A stretch of 64,000 nt of DNA from Allobosea sp. AAP35 (GCF_001295925.1 NZ_LJHQ01000048.1:17247-81246), one strand, 5' to 3'; shown: positions 45,411 to 55,984, counted from the first letter of the stretch. Program-made: numbers and translations. Notes: generated from the sequence alone by a model not told the origin.

Positions 45411-46505
45411 CTAGAAGCCGGCGACCTCGATGACGAGGCGGGCGAGCCGGTCGGCGGCGTCGGGAATGCCGGCGCTCTTGGCGTTCTCGGCCATCACGGT
45501 CAAGTGCGCGGGTTGCGCGAGCAGCGTCGAGAGTTCGCTCGCCAGCCGCCGCGGCGTGAAATCCGGCTGCAGGATGCGCACCGCCGCGCCGCGACTTTCG
45601 AGGAAGGCGGCGTTGGCTGCCTGGTCCTGGTCGAGCGCGCCGGGCAGTGGCACGAGGATCGAAGGTCGCCCGATCACGGTCAGCTCTGCGACCGTCGAGG
45701 CGCCGGAACGGCCGATGACGAGATGCGCCTTCGCCATGCGCGCCGGCAGGTCCTTGAAGAAGGGCGCGATCTCCGCCCTGACGCCGAGGCTCTCATACAT
45801 CCCGCTGACCCGGCCATCGTCTTCCTGTCGGGCTTGCTGCGTGATGAACAGCCGCGCCCGCTCGGCGGGCGTCAGCAGCTGGATGGCCGGCGGCAGGATG
45901 TCGGCCATGATCCGCGCGCCCTGGCTGCCGCCGAAAACCAGCAGGTGAAATATGTCGTCGCCCGCCCAGGGATAAGGCGAGGCCGCCGCCACCACGGCCG
46001 GCCGCACGGGGTTGCCGACATGCCGGCATTTCGCTTGCGCCTTCTCCGAAAGCCCGCCGACCTCGGCAAATCCGGTTGCGACCGTATCGACCCAGCCGGA
46101 CAAAAAGCGATTGGCGCGACCGACAACGGCGTTCTGCTCGTGAACCATCGTCTTCGTCCCGCCGAGCGAAGCGCCCAGAACCGGCGGCACCGTCGGATAG
46201 CCGCCGAACCCGACAAGCAGTCCGGGCTTCAGGTCCTTGACGATTCTGCGGGCGGCCAGAACGCCCTTGCCAACTTCGAGTGCGACGCGAATCTTGCCCA
46301 ACAGAGGCAGACCCGACGGCGTCGCCGACGGGACGGGGATCACTGCGTCGGCTGGGAAATCGCCCGCGAACTCGGCCCCGCGCGGATCGGTCATCAGCAC
46401 GACCCGGACACCCTGTGCGCGCAGGGCATGACTCAACGCCTCCGCGGGAAACAGATGACCGCCTGTTCCGCCGGCCGCGAGAATGACGAGCTTGGCCCGG
46501 CCCAT
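45411..46505 (-). CDS. murG: lipid II synthase MurG
   Basis: Membrane-associated transferase adding GlcNAc to lipid I. The 364 residues start MGRAKLVILAAGGTGGHLFPAEAL, the donor/acceptor glycine loop near residue 13. HEQNAVVGRANRFL, LLVFGGSQGARIMADILP and the UDP-GlcNAc pocket VIGRSGASTVAELT follow. It begins 5 bp after ftsW, so the two are coupled. Confidence 0.97.
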   Translation of the reverse strand: MGRAKLVILAAGGTGGHLFPAEALSHALRAQGVRVVLMTDPRGAEFAGDFPADAVIPVPSATPSGLPLLGKIRVALEVGKGVLAARRIVKDLKPGLLVGFGGYPTVPPVLGASLGGTKTMVHEQNAVVGRANRFLSGWVDTVATGFAEVGGLSEKAQAKCRHVGNPVRPAVVAAASPYPWAGDDIFHLLVFGGSQGARIMADILPPAIQLLTPAERARLFITQQARQEDDGRVSGMYESLGVRAEIAPFFKDLPARMAKAHLVIGRSGASTVAELTVIGRPSILVPLPGALDQDQAANAAFLESRGAAVRILQPDFTPRRLASELSTLLAQPAHLTVMAENAKSAGIPDAADRLARLVIEVAGF

Positions 46506-46509
46506 TGCG

Positions 46510-47643
46510 TCAGCTCCTGTACTGGCCGAGATCGACGGAGCGAGGCCGCTTGCGCGTCAGGGCAAGCAGAAATCCGGTTCCGATCGCCAGTGAGATCAGC
46601 GACGAGCCGCCATAGGAGATGAAGGGCAAGGTCATGCCCTTGGCCGGCATCATGTGCAGGTTCACCATCATGTTGATCGCCGCCTGGATGCCGAAGAGCA
46701 GGGCAAGCCCCGTCACGGCAAGTCGGATGAACGGATCCTCGGCCTTCTGCGCCACAGCCAGCGCGCGCAGTACGATCAGCGCAAATAGCATGACAAGCAG
46801 GATGCAGACGACGATGCCAAATTCTTCCGCCGTCACCGCGAAGATGAAATCGGTATGCGCATCGGGCAGGATACGCTTCACGGTGCCCTCGCCCGGGCCT
46901 TTCCCCAGCCAGCCGCCCTGGGCGAAGCTTTCAAGCGCGGTATCGATCTGGAAAGTGTCGCCGGAACCCTTGTCCATGAAACGCTCGATGCGGGCGCGCA
47001 CATGCGGCACAAGCTGGTAGGCGGTCAGGATGCCGACCGCGCCGGCGCCGCCGAGGCCGAGCACCCAGAACCAGTGCAGGCCGGCGACGAAGAACAGGCC
47101 CGCCCAGACCAGCGTGACCAGCATCGTCTGGCCGAAATCCGGCTGCAGCACGAGCGGCGCGATCGTCGCCGGCAGCAGCAGGAACGCCAGCCAGGTGCCG
47201 GGCAGATCCGGCCGCCTCGTGCCTTCGGCGAAAGCCCAGGCGGCAAGCACCACAAAAGCGGGTTTGAGGAACTCGGACGGCTGGACCGAGCCCAGCGGGC
47301 CCAGCGTCAGCCAGCGCCGCGCGCCCTTGACCTCGACGCCGAGATAAAGCGTCGCCACTACCATCGCCAGCGAGACGGTGAAGAGCAGCAGGGCCGCGCG
47401 TCGGACCTGCCGCGGCGTGAGGAAGGAGACGCCGACGAACACCATGAGCGCCATCACCAGATAGACGGCCTGGCGGTTGACGAAATGGAAGGTCGAGAGC
47501 CCGAGCCGCTCCGCCACGGGCGGCCCGCCGGCCATCAGCAGCACGACGCCCGACACCATGAGCGCCACCAAGGCGCTGAGGATGACGCGATCGATCGACC
47601 ACCACCAGCGGCCGCTTAAACTGGGTTCCGCGCGCGAGACCAT
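46510..47643 (-). CDS. ftsW: peptidoglycan glycosyltransferase FtsW
   Basis: SEDS-family lipid II polymerase of the division machinery, paired with FtsI. The 377 residues have about ten membrane helices. Family blocks are LGPLGSVQPSEFLKPAFVV, VLQPDFGQTMLV and AKGMTLPFISYGGSSLISLAIGTGFLLAL near the C-terminus. It is the first gene after the break in the cluster at 47.8 kb, with a CtrA-like site 70-77 bp upstream. The start at 47643 (MVSRAEPSL) is reasonable. Confidence 0.97.
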   Translation of the reverse strand: MVSRAEPSLSGRWWWSIDRVILSALVALMVSGVVLLMAGGPPVAERLGLSTFHFVNRQAVYLVMALMVFVGVSFLTPRQVRRAALLLFTVSLAMVVATLYLGVEVKGARRWLTLGPLGSVQPSEFLKPAFVVLAAWAFAEGTRRPDLPGTWLAFLLLPATIAPLVLQPDFGQTMLVTLVWAGLFFVAGLHWFWVLGLGGAGAVGILTAYQLVPHVRARIERFMDKGSGDTFQIDTALESFAQGGWLGKGPGEGTVKRILPDAHTDFIFAVTAEEFGIVVCILLVMLFALIVLRALAVAQKAEDPFIRLAVTGLALLFGIQAAINMMVNLHMMPAKGMTLPFISYGGSSLISLAIGTGFLLALTRKRPRSVDLGQYRS

Positions 47644-47712
47644 GCACCGCTCCGAGAGGTTCTGGGACGCGAGCTTGCGCCCGCATCTCGTCTCGAATCA
47701 CTCTGTCAACGA

Positions 47713-47720
47713 ATGGTTAA
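47713..47720 (-). promoter_or_regulatory. CtrA-like site upstream of ftsW
   Basis: On the minus strand CGCTTAACCATTCG contains TTAACCAT, a full match to the 8-base CtrA half-site form. TTGACA follows three bases later and may be a -35. CtrA is the alphaproteobacterial cell-cycle regulator. Confidence 0.45.
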
Positions 47721-47778
47721 GCGTTTGATTCCGACCCGTACGGCTCGCGGCAATCTTTTGCCGGCGCGACCTTCCAAT

Positions 47779-47809
47779 AAAAAAGGCCCCGCCGTGAGGC
47801 GGAGCCTTT
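47779..47809 (-). terminator. terminator of the Pro-rich protein gene
   Basis: On the minus strand AAAGGC-T-CCGCC (loop TCAC) GGCGG-G-GCCTTT is followed by a T run (TTTTTT), 23 bp after the stop of the small secreted protein. It would also separate the mraZ-to-murD transcript from ftsW. Confidence 0.8.
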
Positions 47810-47832
47810 GTCAGCCATGACGGCCGACGATC

Positions 47833-48141
47833 TCAGGGCTTGGTGCTGGAGGCGCCGGAGCCGGCCGGGTTCGGCGTGCCGCTCGGAGCCGGCTGGGCCG
47901 GTACGGTGCCGCCGGGGCTGGCCGGGGTATTGACGGGAGCGCCGATCGTGCCGCCGGCCGGGTTCTGCGAGACGCCGGGTGCAGGGGTGGGAGACACGGT
48001 GGCGCCGCTCGGGGATGGCACGGGGGCCGTGTTGGTCGGCCGGGTGTTGTTGGGCGCGTTCACCGGAGCCTGGGTGGTCTGGGCGATGGCTGCCGCCGGG
48101 ACGAGGGCCAGACCGGCGATGAGGGCGATTGACTTGATCAT
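47833..48141 (-). CDS. small secreted Pro/Ala/Thr-rich protein
   Basis: 102 residues from an ATG at 48141 with a GGAGAA ribosome site. A signal peptide (MIKSIALIAGLALVPAAAIA, then Q) is followed by about 80 residues of Pro, Ala, Thr, Gly, Ser and Asn without a fold (PAPGVSQNPAGGTIGAPVN). No family can be named for such composition. It lies between murD and ftsW in the same direction and ends at its own terminator. A cell-envelope spacer or wall-associated role is only a guess. Confidence 0.65.
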   Translation of the reverse strand: MIKSIALIAGLALVPAAAIAQTTQAPVNAPNNTRPTNTAPVPSPSGATVSPTPAPGVSQNPAGGTIGAPVNTPASPGGTVPAQPAPSGTPNPAGSGASSTKP

Positions 48142-48217
48142 CAGGAAATTCTCCGTTCGTTTTGAAGCGTTCGAACAGATAACGGCCCGCGGCTGGCTCA
48201 GTTCCCTCGATTGCTCT

Positions 48218-49663
48218 TCACGCAACTGAGAGGATGTTTTGTCCTGCGGGTACAAAGCCCGGCAGAGCTTCGACCAGCGCCCGGAAGGCTGTTCCCCGGA
48301 CCTCGAAATTCGGAAACTGGTCGAAGGAGGCGCAGGCAGGCGACAGCAGGACGGCGATTTCACCGGTGCCATGCGCGGCGATGGCATCGCGGGTGGCGCG
48401 TTCGACCGCGACATCAAGCGTATCGCAGCGATCATAGGCGACCCGGCCATCGGCATCGAATGTCGCTGCGAACAAATCGCTCGCCGCGCCGATCAGATAA
48501 GCCTTGGCGATGTTGGGGAAATAGCGCGTCAGGCTTTCGATGCCGCCCTCCTTTGCCTTGCCGCCGAGGATCCAGAAGATGTCGCGGAAGGAGGTCAGCG
48601 CTTTCTCGGTCGAATCGGCATTGGTCGCCTTGGAATCGTTGATGAAGACGACCCGGCCGACGCGCCCGATCTCCTCCATGCGATGCGCCAGGCCGGGATA
48701 GCTCCGGAAGCCGGCCGTGATCTCGTCTGCCGTCAAACCGAGCGCGAAACAGGCGGCAAAGGCAGCGGCCGCGTTCTGCGCGTTGTGCGAACCACGAAGC
48801 GAGCCGATGCCGGCAAGATTGGCGACGATGCGCGGTTTGCCGTCGAGCACCTGCACGATCCGCGTCTCCAGCGTGCCGGCATTGGCGGTGATACCGGCGA
48901 AGACGCCCGCGTCGAGCGGCTGCTCGCCACTGATCTTGACCAATGGCCGCCCTGACGCCGCGCGCCGCCGCGCCATTTGCTTGGACGGCTCGTCGTCAAC
49001 GCCGATGACCGCAACATCGGCATGCGCGACCAGCCGCTCCTTGATCGCACCATAGGCTTCGAACGTGCCGTGACGATCGAGATGGTCGGGCGTCAGGTTC
49101 ATCTGAATGCCGACGCTCGGCTTCATCGAAGGCGCAAGATCGATCTGGTAGCTCGAACACTCGATGACGTGGATGCGCTCTGCGGCCGGCGGTTCCAACG
49201 CCAGAACGGCCGTGCCGATATTGCCGCCCATTTGGACGTCGCGGTCAGCAGAACGCAGCACGTGAGCGATCAGCGCCGTCGTCGTCGACTTGCCATTGGT
49301 GCCGGTGATGCAGATCACGGGGGCGGTCGGCGCGATCGCCGCACGCTGGCGAAAAAACAGCTCGATATCGCCGATGATCTCGACGTCGGCGGCCTTGGCC
49401 TTGTCGACCGTCCAGTGCGGGGTCGGATGGGTCAGCGGCACGCCGGGCGACAGGACCAGGCTGTGGAAGCCCGACCAGTCGGCGTTCGCCAGATTAAGGA
49501 TCGCAATGCCCTGCGCGGCCGCCTTGTCCCGACTGGCCGGATTGTCATCCCAGGCCGCGACATCCGCACCGCCGGCAACAAGCGCGCGCGCCGTGGCGAG
49601 CCCCGAACCGCCGAGCCCGAACAGCGCGACGCGCTTGCCGTCAAAGCAGGTGACCGGCGTCAT
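48218..49663 (-). CDS. murD: UDP-N-acetylmuramoyl-L-alanine-D-glutamate ligase MurD
   Basis: Adds D-Glu to UDP-MurNAc-L-Ala. The 481 residues show the N-terminal [18 protein letters not shown], the ATP loop [14 protein letters not shown] at 119-132, [17 protein letters not shown] [10 protein letters not shown], and [12 protein letters not shown] plus the C-terminal [12 protein letters not shown]. It begins 2 bp after the mraY stop. Good family length. Confidence 0.97.
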   Translation of the reverse strand: MTPVTCFDGKRVALFGLGGSGLATARALVAGGADVAAWDDNPASRDKAAAQGIAILNLANADWSGFHSLVLSPGVPLTHPTPHWTVDKAKAADVEIIGDIELFFRQRAAIAPTAPVICITGTNGKSTTTALIAHVLRSADRDVQMGGNIGTAVLALEPPAAERIHVIECSSYQIDLAPSMKPSVGIQMNLTPDHLDRHGTFEAYGAIKERLVAHADVAVIGVDDEPSKQMARRRAASGRPLVKISGEQPLDAGVFAGITANAGTLETRIVQVLDGKPRIVANLAGIGSLRGSHNAQNAAAAFAACFALGLTADEITAGFRSYPGLAHRMEEIGRVGRVVFINDSKATNADSTEKALTSFRDIFWILGGKAKEGGIESLTRYFPNIAKAYLIGAASDLFAATFDADGRVAYDRCDTLDVAVERATRDAIAAHGTGEIAVLLSPACASFDQFPNFEVRGTAFRALVEALPGFVPAGQNILSVA

Positions 49664-49665
49664 GA

Positions 49666-50748
49666 TCAGCGCAGCTTCAGGGTCGAGAGGCCAATCAGCG
49701 CCAGCACCACGGAGATGATCCAGAAGCGGATCACGACCTGCGGCTCGGTCCAGCCCAGCTTCTCGAAATGATGGTGGATCGGCGCCATCAGGAACACGCG
49801 CTTGCCGGTGCGCTTGTAGACGAAGACCTGGATGATGACGGAGAGCGCCTCGATGACGAAGAGCCCGCCGACGATCGCCAGCACGATCTCATGCTTGGTC
49901 GCGACCGCAACCACGCCGAGCAGGCCGCCCAGCCCCAGCGAACCGGTGTCGCCCATGAAGATCTGGGCCGGCGGCGCGTTGAACCAGAGAAAGCCGATGC
50001 CGGCCCCGATCACCGCGCCGCAGATCACGGCCAGTTCACCGGCACCCGGAACATGGTGGATCTGCAGGTAATTGGCGAAGATCGCGTTGCCGGTCAGGTA
50101 GGAGATGAAGCCGAAGGTCGCCGCCGCGATCATCACCGGCACGATCGCGAGCCCGTCGAGCCCGTCGGTGAGGTTCACCGCGTTGCCGGCGCCGACGACG
50201 ACGACCGCCGTGACCAGCGGAAAGAAGATGCCGAGCGGGATCATCAATTCCTTGAGGAAGGGCATGGCGAAGCCCGAGGCGATGGCCGGCGGGCCGAGTT
50301 GCATCACCACCCAGCAAGCAAACAGAGCGATCGCCATCTCGAGCCCGAGCCGCGCCTTGCCGGAAAAGCCCTTGTGGGACTGCTTCGTCACCTTGAGATA
50401 GTCGTCATAGAAGCCGATCGCGCCATAGCCGACCGTGACGCCGAGCACGACCCAGACATAAGGGTTGCGCAGGTTTCCCCACAGCAGCGTCGCCACCAGC
50501 AGACCGCCGAGGATCATCAGCCCGCCCATGGTCGGCGTGCCGCGCTTGGCGAGGTGCGATTCCGGCCCGTCCAAGCGGATCGGCTGGCCTTTGCCCTGCT
50601 TGATACGCAGCCACGAAATCGCCGCCGGGCCGAAGAAAAACACCACGAGCAAGGCCGTCGCCGTGGCGCCACCGGCGCGGAAGGTGATGTACCGGAAGAC
50701 GTTCAGGATCGGGAACGTGCCGGAGAAATCGGCGAGCCAGACGAGCAT
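49666..50748 (-). CDS. mraY: phospho-MurNAc-pentapeptide translocase MraY
   Basis: Makes lipid I from UDP-MurNAc-pentapeptide and undecaprenyl phosphate in the inner membrane. The 360 residues have about ten helices. Signatures are [29 protein letters not shown] (the two catalytic-site Asp), [25 protein letters not shown] and [13 protein letters not shown]. The start at 50748 ([13 protein letters not shown]) is the standard one; longer frames run into murF. Confidence 0.98.
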   Translation of the reverse strand: MLVWLADFSGTFPILNVFRYITFRAGGATATALLVVFFFGPAAISWLRIKQGKGQPIRLDGPESHLAKRGTPTMGGLMILGGLLVATLLWGNLRNPYVWVVLGVTVGYGAIGFYDDYLKVTKQSHKGFSGKARLGLEMAIALFACWVVMQLGPPAIASGFAMPFLKELMIPLGIFFPLVTAVVVVGAGNAVNLTDGLDGLAIVPVMIAAATFGFISYLTGNAIFANYLQIHHVPGAGELAVICGAVIGAGIGFLWFNAPPAQIFMGDTGSLGLGGLLGVVAVATKHEIVLAIVGGLFVIEALSVIIQVFVYKRTGKRVFLMAPIHHHFEKLGWTEPQVVIRFWIISVVLALIGLSTLKLR

Positions 50749-50767
50749 CGTTTTCAGGTCTCTTGTT

Positions 50768-52192
50768 CTAGTCTTCTGCCGATGCGGCGGGGAACCGCAT
50801 CGCGAGCGCCTTGACGACAGGCCCCATGCGCGAGCCGAGCGAACCCTTGACCATGACGACATCGCCGGCCCGGATCGCGTCCAGCACGAGAGGCTCCAGC
50901 CCGCTCGCCTGCGCGGCATAAGCCCCCCGCAGGGTCGAAGGCAAGCTGTCATACAGCCCCCGCATCAGCGGGCCGCAGGCAAAGACCGCGTCAATGCCGT
51001 TGGCGGTGATCGCCTCGTGTAGTCCCTTGTGCAGGTCGGGGCCCGTCGGTCCCAATTCCAGCATGTCGCCCAGCACCGCGATCCGGCGGCCGCGCCCGGC
51101 GACGGGAATGCGACCGAGATTCTCGATCGCGGCCCGCATCGAGGCCGGATTGCCGTTGTAGCTCTCGTCGATCAGCGTGAAAATTCCGCCCGGCGCCTCG
51201 AGCCGCTGCTGCGCGCCGCGCCCGGCCGGAGGGCGCAGATCGCCCAGTGCCAGGGCAGCCAAGGCGAGATCGGCGCCGAGAGCCTTGATGGCGGCCAGAA
51301 CCGCCAGCGAATTCAATACGATGTGCTTGCCGGGGCTGCCGAGCCGGTAGGTCACGGGCTGTCCCATCACCACGGCATCGACCGTCGAAACATCGGACCG
51401 CAGCGCGCAGGAGATCAGCCGGACATCGGCATCAAGGCTTTCACCGAAGCGGATCACCTGGCCGGCGGGCCCGGATTTCGCGATCCGTTCGAGCAGATCG
51501 GCCTGCGGGATGTCGGCATTGACGATGGCAGTGCCGCCCGGTTCGAGCTCCCAGAAGACTCCGGCCTTCTCCTCGGCGATGCCTTCGAGCGAGTCGAAGG
51601 CAGCCAGATGCACCGGCTGGATCGTGGTGATCAGCGCGACCTGCGGGCGCACCAGTCTCGCCAGCGGCAGAATCTCACCGGGATGGTTCATGCCGATCTC
51701 GTAGACCGCGTAATCGACGTCTCTGGGCGTGCGGCACAGCGTCAGCGGCACGCCCCAATGGTTGTTGTAGGAGGCCACCGGCGCATGGGTCTTGCCCTGG
51801 CGCGACAGCACCAGGCGCAGCGCGTCCTTGGTGCCGGTCTTGCCGACCGAGCCGGTGACGGCGACGACCCCGCCCTTCAGCTCCGCGCGGCGCGCGCTGC
51901 CGGCCAACTCCATCGCCTTGAGCACGTCGGGCACGATGGCGAGCGCGCCCTGGCCTGAAAACTGCGCCGCATGCGCCTCGTCGACGACCGCGAGCGCTGC
52001 GCCCTTCTCCAGCGCCGCCTTGACGAAATCATGCCCGTTGCGGGCTTCGCCGGTGATCGCGAAGAAGGCGTCGCCCGGCTCCAGCGTGCGGGTATCGATC
52101 GAGATCCCGGTGATCGCGGCCGGCACCGCCCCCTCAATGCGCGCGACGAGCGCCGCGACCAGTTCGTCTCCGCTCCAGAGGGGCGTGCTCAT
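50768..52192 (-). CDS. murF: UDP-MurNAc-tripeptide-D-Ala-D-Ala ligase MurF
   Basis: Adds D-Ala-D-Ala to the cell-wall precursor. In 474 residues the ATP loop is [18 protein letters not shown], with [14 protein letters not shown] and [20 protein letters not shown] for substrate binding, and [20 protein letters not shown] in the C-terminal domain. It overlaps murE by 4 bases (52189-52192). Its substrate needs D-Ala-D-Ala ligase, which is not in this cluster. Confidence 0.97.
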   Translation of the reverse strand: MSTPLWSGDELVAALVARIEGAVPAAITGISIDTRTLEPGDAFFAITGEARNGHDFVKAALEKGAALAVVDEAHAAQFSGQGALAIVPDVLKAMELAGSARRAELKGGVVAVTGSVGKTGTKDALRLVLSRQGKTHAPVASYNNHWGVPLTLCRTPRDVDYAVYEIGMNHPGEILPLARLVRPQVALITTIQPVHLAAFDSLEGIAEEKAGVFWELEPGGTAIVNADIPQADLLERIAKSGPAGQVIRFGESLDADVRLISCALRSDVSTVDAVVMGQPVTYRLGSPGKHIVLNSLAVLAAIKALGADLALAALALGDLRPPAGRGAQQRLEAPGGIFTLIDESYNGNPASMRAAIENLGRIPVAGRGRRIAVLGDMLELGPTGPDLHKGLHEAITANGIDAVFACGPLMRGLYDSLPSTLRGAYAAQASGLEPLVLDAIRAGDVVMVKGSLGSRMGPVVKALAMRFPAASAED

Positions 52193-53646
52193 CCTGCGAT
52201 CTCCGCGATTGCCGTCCGCACCACGTCCTGGTCGGAGAAGGGATAGGTCCGGTCGCCGATGATCTGGCCGGTTTCATGACCCTTTCCGGCCACGACCAGA
52301 ACATCGCCTGGGCCAAGCATGCCTACGGCAGCTTTGATCGCCTCAGCGCGGTCGCCAATTTCGCGCAGCTTGGGTGACACGGCCATGACCTGCGCCCGGA
52401 TCGCGGCCGGATCCTCGCTGCGCGGATTGTCGTCGGTGACGATGGCGATGTCGGCGAGATCGGCCGCGATTTGCCCCATCAAGGGCCGCTTGCCGGTGTC
52501 GCGGTCGCCGCCACAGCCGAAGACGCAGATCAGCCGCCCTGTCGCATAGCCCCGCAACGTCGACAGCACGGCCGCCAGCGCATCGGGTTTGTGGGCGTAA
52601 TCGACCACCACGAGCCCGCCATTCGCTTCCCCAACGCGCTCCAGCCGCCCGGCGACGCCGGTGAGCCCGGCGATCGCCCGCAGCGCTGCCTCGCGATCAT
52701 CGCCTGTCGCGATGGTCAGCGCGGCCGCCACAAGCGCATTGCCGGCCATGAAATCGCCGACCAGCGGCAAGGTGACCGTAAGCTCTCGCCCCTCCAGCGC
52801 TAGCGTCAGCCGCTGCGAGAAGCCCTCGCGGGCGCTCTCGACCAGCCGGATCGTCTCGCCCCGGCGGCCGATGCCGATCAGCGGATGCCCCGCGGCCATC
52901 GCCGCCTGCGCGGCCTCTGCCGCATAGGGCTCATCCCGGTTGATCACGACCGGCGCGTCCGCAGGCAGCAGATCCCACAGCCGCATCTTGGCGGCGAGAT
53001 AGTCCGCCAGAGTCGAATGATAGTCGAGATGGTCGCGGCCCAGATTGAGGAAGGCCCCGGCCTTCAGCCGGACGCCGTCCAGCCGGCGCTGGTCGAGCCC
53101 ATGCGAGGAGGCTTCCATCGCCAGATGCGTGATGCCCTCGCCCACCAGCCTGTCCAGCGAAGCATGCAGCGAAAGCGGGTCGGGCGTGGTCAGCGAGCCG
53201 TAATCGGCGCCTTTGGCGGTGACGACGCCGATCGTGCCAAGGCTTGCCGCCTCATGGCCGAGCGTCTGGAAGATCTGGCGGGTGAAATCGGCGACCGAGG
53301 ATTTGCCGCTGGTGCCGGTGATCGCGACGATCGTGCCCGGCTGGCCCGGATGGATCAATGCCGCCGCCAGCGACAATGCGAGCCGGGGGTCCTCGACCTG
53401 CGCAAAGGCCACCGAGCCATCGAGATTGGCCGGACGCGGCTGGCCTGAGACAACCGCGACCGCCCCTTTGGCGACTGCATCGGTGATGAAGCGGGCACCG
53501 TCCGCCTTGGCGCCGGCCAGCGCAACGAACACGTCGCCCGGCGAGACCTTGCGACTATCGAAGGCAACGCCGGCGATCTCGCGTTTGCCGGCCTCCGGGA
53601 ACACGCCCGGAAAGAGAATGTCGAGCGTCAGGAGGCGCGGGATCAT
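52189..53646 (-). CDS. murE: UDP-MurNAc-L-Ala-D-Glu-meso-diaminopimelate ligase MurE
   Basis: Adds meso-diaminopimelate. In 485 residues the ATP loop is AITGTSGKSSVADF (111-116; GTSGKS rather than GTNGKT), then MEASSHGLDQRRLDGV, and the DAP-selective motif DDNPRSEDPAAI near the C-terminus. DNPR marks meso-DAP rather than L-Lys specificity. It is followed by murF with a 4-base overlap; a palindromic repeat separates it from ftsI. Confidence 0.97.
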   Translation of the reverse strand: MIPRLLTLDILFPGVFPEAGKREIAGVAFDSRKVSPGDVFVALAGAKADGARFITDAVAKGAVAVVSGQPRPANLDGSVAFAQVEDPRLALSLAAALIHPGQPGTIVAITGTSGKSSVADFTRQIFQTLGHEAASLGTIGVVTAKGADYGSLTTPDPLSLHASLDRLVGEGITHLAMEASSHGLDQRRLDGVRLKAGAFLNLGRDHLDYHSTLADYLAAKMRLWDLLPADAPVVINRDEPYAAEAAQAAMAAGHPLIGIGRRGETIRLVESAREGFSQRLTLALEGRELTVTLPLVGDFMAGNALVAAALTIATGDDREAALRAIAGLTGVAGRLERVGEANGGLVVVDYAHKPDALAAVLSTLRGYATGRLICVFGCGGDRDTGKRPLMGQIAADLADIAIVTDDNPRSEDPAAIRAQVMAVSPKLREIGDRAEAIKAAVGMLGPGDVLVVAGKGHETGQIIGDRTYPFSDQDVVRTAIAEIAG

Positions 53647-53690
53647 GCGGAAACCAAGGTCAAGGGCACGTCCTCAAATCACCAGGACGC

Positions 53691-53800
53691 CGTCATTCCG
53701 GGCGTAGCGAAGCGACGGCCCGGAATCCATCATAAAGCGCGCCTGCGCCCTGTCATGGATTCCGGAGCAGCACCGCTGACGCGGCTTGTCTGGAATGACG
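53691..53800. repeat. intergenic palindromic repeat within the dcw cluster
   Basis: CGTCATTCCG at the left end mirrors TGGAATGACG at the right; GGAATCCATCATAAAGCGCGC and GCCCTGTCATGGATTCCGG pair inside. It separates ftsI from murE and is the only large gap in the mraZ-murD run. Confidence 0.85.
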
Positions 53801-53840
53801 TGCGCGCTGGTTGAGCCGGGCGAGGTCGGCATGACGCTCC

Positions 53841-55601
53841 CTACCGCGTGCCCCAGGCCCCAAGACGCGCCATCAGCGGGAACGGCGCAACCGGCGGCTC
53901 GAAGCGCGGCGGCAGGCCCAGAATCGGCGCGACGCGCTCGATCACCTTGCCGGTCGTGATGCCGGCATTCCAGGCCGCGGTCGAATAGCCGCCGCTCTCG
54001 GCATAACCCTTGGGCTCGTCATAGATCGCCAGGAACAGATATTTCGGCTTGTCGGATGGCGCGATCGCCGTGAACGTCGTGAAGTTCCGGTTTTTGGCGT
54101 AGCGCCCGTTGATCACCTTCTCGGCCGTGCCCGTCTTGCCGCCGACGAAATAGCCCGCGACATCCGCTTTCCGGGCCGAGCCCTTCTCGCCGTTAAGGCG
54201 CATGATGAAGCGCATCGCCTCGGAGGTCTCGGGCTTGATCACCCGCACGCCGGTCTTCTTCGCCTCTTCCTCCGAGCGCTTCAGGAAGGTCGGCGTGATC
54301 AGCGTGCCGCCATTGACCAGCGCCGCGACCGCCGCCATCGCCTGGATCGGCGCCACCGCGAGGCCGTGGCCGAAGGCGATCGTGGCCGTGTTGATCTCGC
54401 CCCAACGCCCGGGCACGATCGGCGCGGCGCTTTCGGGCAGTTCCGTCGTCATCCGGTCGAGCTGCATCATCTTGCGCAGGAAGGTCTTGTGCCCTTCGAC
54501 ACCGACCGACAGCGCCATCTTGATCGAACCCATGTTCGACGAATGCAGGAAGACCTCCGGCACCGTCAGCGTGCGGCCGGTGCCGTGATATTCCCGGATC
54601 ACCTGGCGGCCGAAGCGCATCATGCCGCCGGCGGTCGAGTAGGTGGAGTTGATGTTGGCCTTGCCCGAGTCCAGGGCCATCGCGACGGTCAGCGCCTTGA
54701 AGGTCGAGCCCATCTCGTAGACGCCGACGCTCATCCGGTTGATCCGGTCCTTCTCGAGCGCATCGACCGGGTTGCCGGGGTCGAAATCGGGCAGCGACAC
54801 CAGAGCGATCATCTCGCCGGTGTTGACGTCCATGATCGCGCCCGCGGCCGCGATCGCCCTGTATTTCTCCATGCCCTTCGACAGCTCGTCGCGCAGCGCA
54901 TGCTGCACGCGCAGGTCGATCGATAGCGACATCGCCTTGAGGTCGGAGGCCTGCGTCGCCAGACCCGCTCCGTTCAGGTCCTGCAACCCTTGCGAGTCGA
55001 TGTATTTCTCGATGCCGGCGATGCCGACATTGTCGACATTGGCGAAGCCCAGCACATGGGCGGCGGCCGTGCCGTTGGGATAGACGCGCTTGTTCTCGGG
55101 CACGAAGCCGACGCCGGGGATGCCCAGACGGTGAACCTCCGCCTGCTGGCGCGGCGTGATCTCGCGCTTGACCCAGGTGAAGCCCTTCTTGGTGCCGAGC
55201 CTGTCGCGCAGATCCTTTGCGTCGAGATCGGGCAGGACGGCGGTGAGAAGCTCGGTCGCCTCGTCCTTGTCGAGGATCTTGCGCGGCTCGGCGAAGACCG
55301 AGACGGTGCGGATATCGGTCGCCAACACGTCGCCATTGCGATCGACGATATCGGGCCTGGCCGAGGAGATCGCGTTGGAGGTCGCCCGCCGCAGTCCGAC
55401 CTGCTCGTTGGGCAGGGTCGCCAGCATGACCAGGCGCCCCGTGATCGCCAGGAACAGCACCGAGAAGCCGAGGATCACCAGACCGACGCGCGGCTGGCTC
55501 TTCTCGCCGCTCATGCGGAAGACGTCGCGCAGGCGGGAGAACCGACGAACCGGCGCGGCCTCGTCGGTGCGGTCGTCGACTTGAGTCACGGTCTCGCTCA
55601 T
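53841..55601 (-). CDS. ftsI: division-specific penicillin-binding protein FtsI (PBP3)
   Basis: Septal peptidoglycan transpeptidase acting with FtsW. The 586 residues carry one N-terminal membrane helix at 39-60, a pedestal domain (about 75-230), and the transpeptidase domain with Ser299 in GSTFKAL, SSN (HSSNMGS) and GGKTGTAEK. The start at 55601 ([10 protein letters not shown]) overlaps ftsL by ATGA. Readings that extend to 56198 are out-of-frame parts of rsmH/ftsL. Confidence 0.97.
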   Translation of the reverse strand: MSETVTQVDDRTDEAAPVRRFSRLRDVFRMSGEKSQPRVGLVILGFSVLFLAITGRLVMLATLPNEQVGLRRATSNAISSARPDIVDRNGDVLATDIRTVSVFAEPRKILDKDEATELLTAVLPDLDAKDLRDRLGTKKGFTWVKREITPRQQAEVHRLGIPGVGFVPENKRVYPNGTAAAHVLGFANVDNVGIAGIEKYIDSQGLQDLNGAGLATQASDLKAMSLSIDLRVQHALRDELSKGMEKYRAIAAAGAIMDVNTGEMIALVSLPDFDPGNPVDALEKDRINRMSVGVYEMGSTFKALTVAMALDSGKANINSTYSTAGGMMRFGRQVIREYHGTGRTLTVPEVFLHSSNMGSIKMALSVGVEGHKTFLRKMMQLDRMTTELPESAAPIVPGRWGEINTATIAFGHGLAVAPIQAMAAVAALVNGGTLITPTFLKRSEEEAKKTGVRVIKPETSEAMRFIMRLNGEKGSARKADVAGYFVGGKTGTAEKVINGRYAKNRNFTTFTAIAPSDKPKYLFLAIYDEPKGYAESGGYSTAAWNAGITTGKVIERVAPILGLPPRFEPPVAPFPLMARLGAWGTR

Positions 55602-55984
55602 GGACGGCCTCCCGGCGTGGTGGCGCTCGCCTTGCGATCCTTGGGGGTCTCGGTCGGAAGACCGAGACCCAGATCCTCGAGCTTGCGGCCGATCGCATCG
55701 ACCTTGGGCCCGCGATTGGGAATATCGGACATGCGCACGACCTGCGTGACCGAGAAGGGCTGCAGGTCGAGATGGCGTTCGGCCAGCGCCTGCAGGCGGT
55801 CGGGCCGGTTGAGATACTGCCATTCCGCCTTCAGCACCGCGATGGCATCGCGCTCGCGCTGGGCCTTCATCCGGATCTTCTGGAGCTGCTCGGCTTCGAG
55901 CGTGGTGTCGTATTTGATCGTGTACGCATAGAACGCCGAGGAGACGAGCGCGCCGATGGCAACGACATGGAGCAGCTTGATCAT
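55598..55984 (-). CDS. ftsL: cell division protein FtsL
   Basis: A small bitopic division protein of 128 residues. A membrane helix (about 3-21, [19 protein letters not shown]) is followed by a periplasmic coiled coil ([21 protein letters not shown]) and the FtsL pattern [19 protein letters not shown]. It overlaps rsmH and ftsI by 4 bases on each side. Sequence conservation in FtsL is low; position and topology support the call. Confidence 0.92.
   Translation of the reverse strand: MIKLLHVVAIGALVSSAFYAYTIKYDTTLEAEQLQKIRMKAQRERDAIAVLKAEWQYLNRPDRLQALAERHLDLQPFSVTQVVRMSDIPNRGPKVDAIGRKLEDLGLGLPTETPKDRKASATTPGGRP

Noticed and set aside
44235..46622. 795-codon plus-strand frame opposite murC and murG
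   Set aside because: Antisense shadow spanning two confirmed genes; composition is typical of the complementary frame of GC-rich coding DNA.
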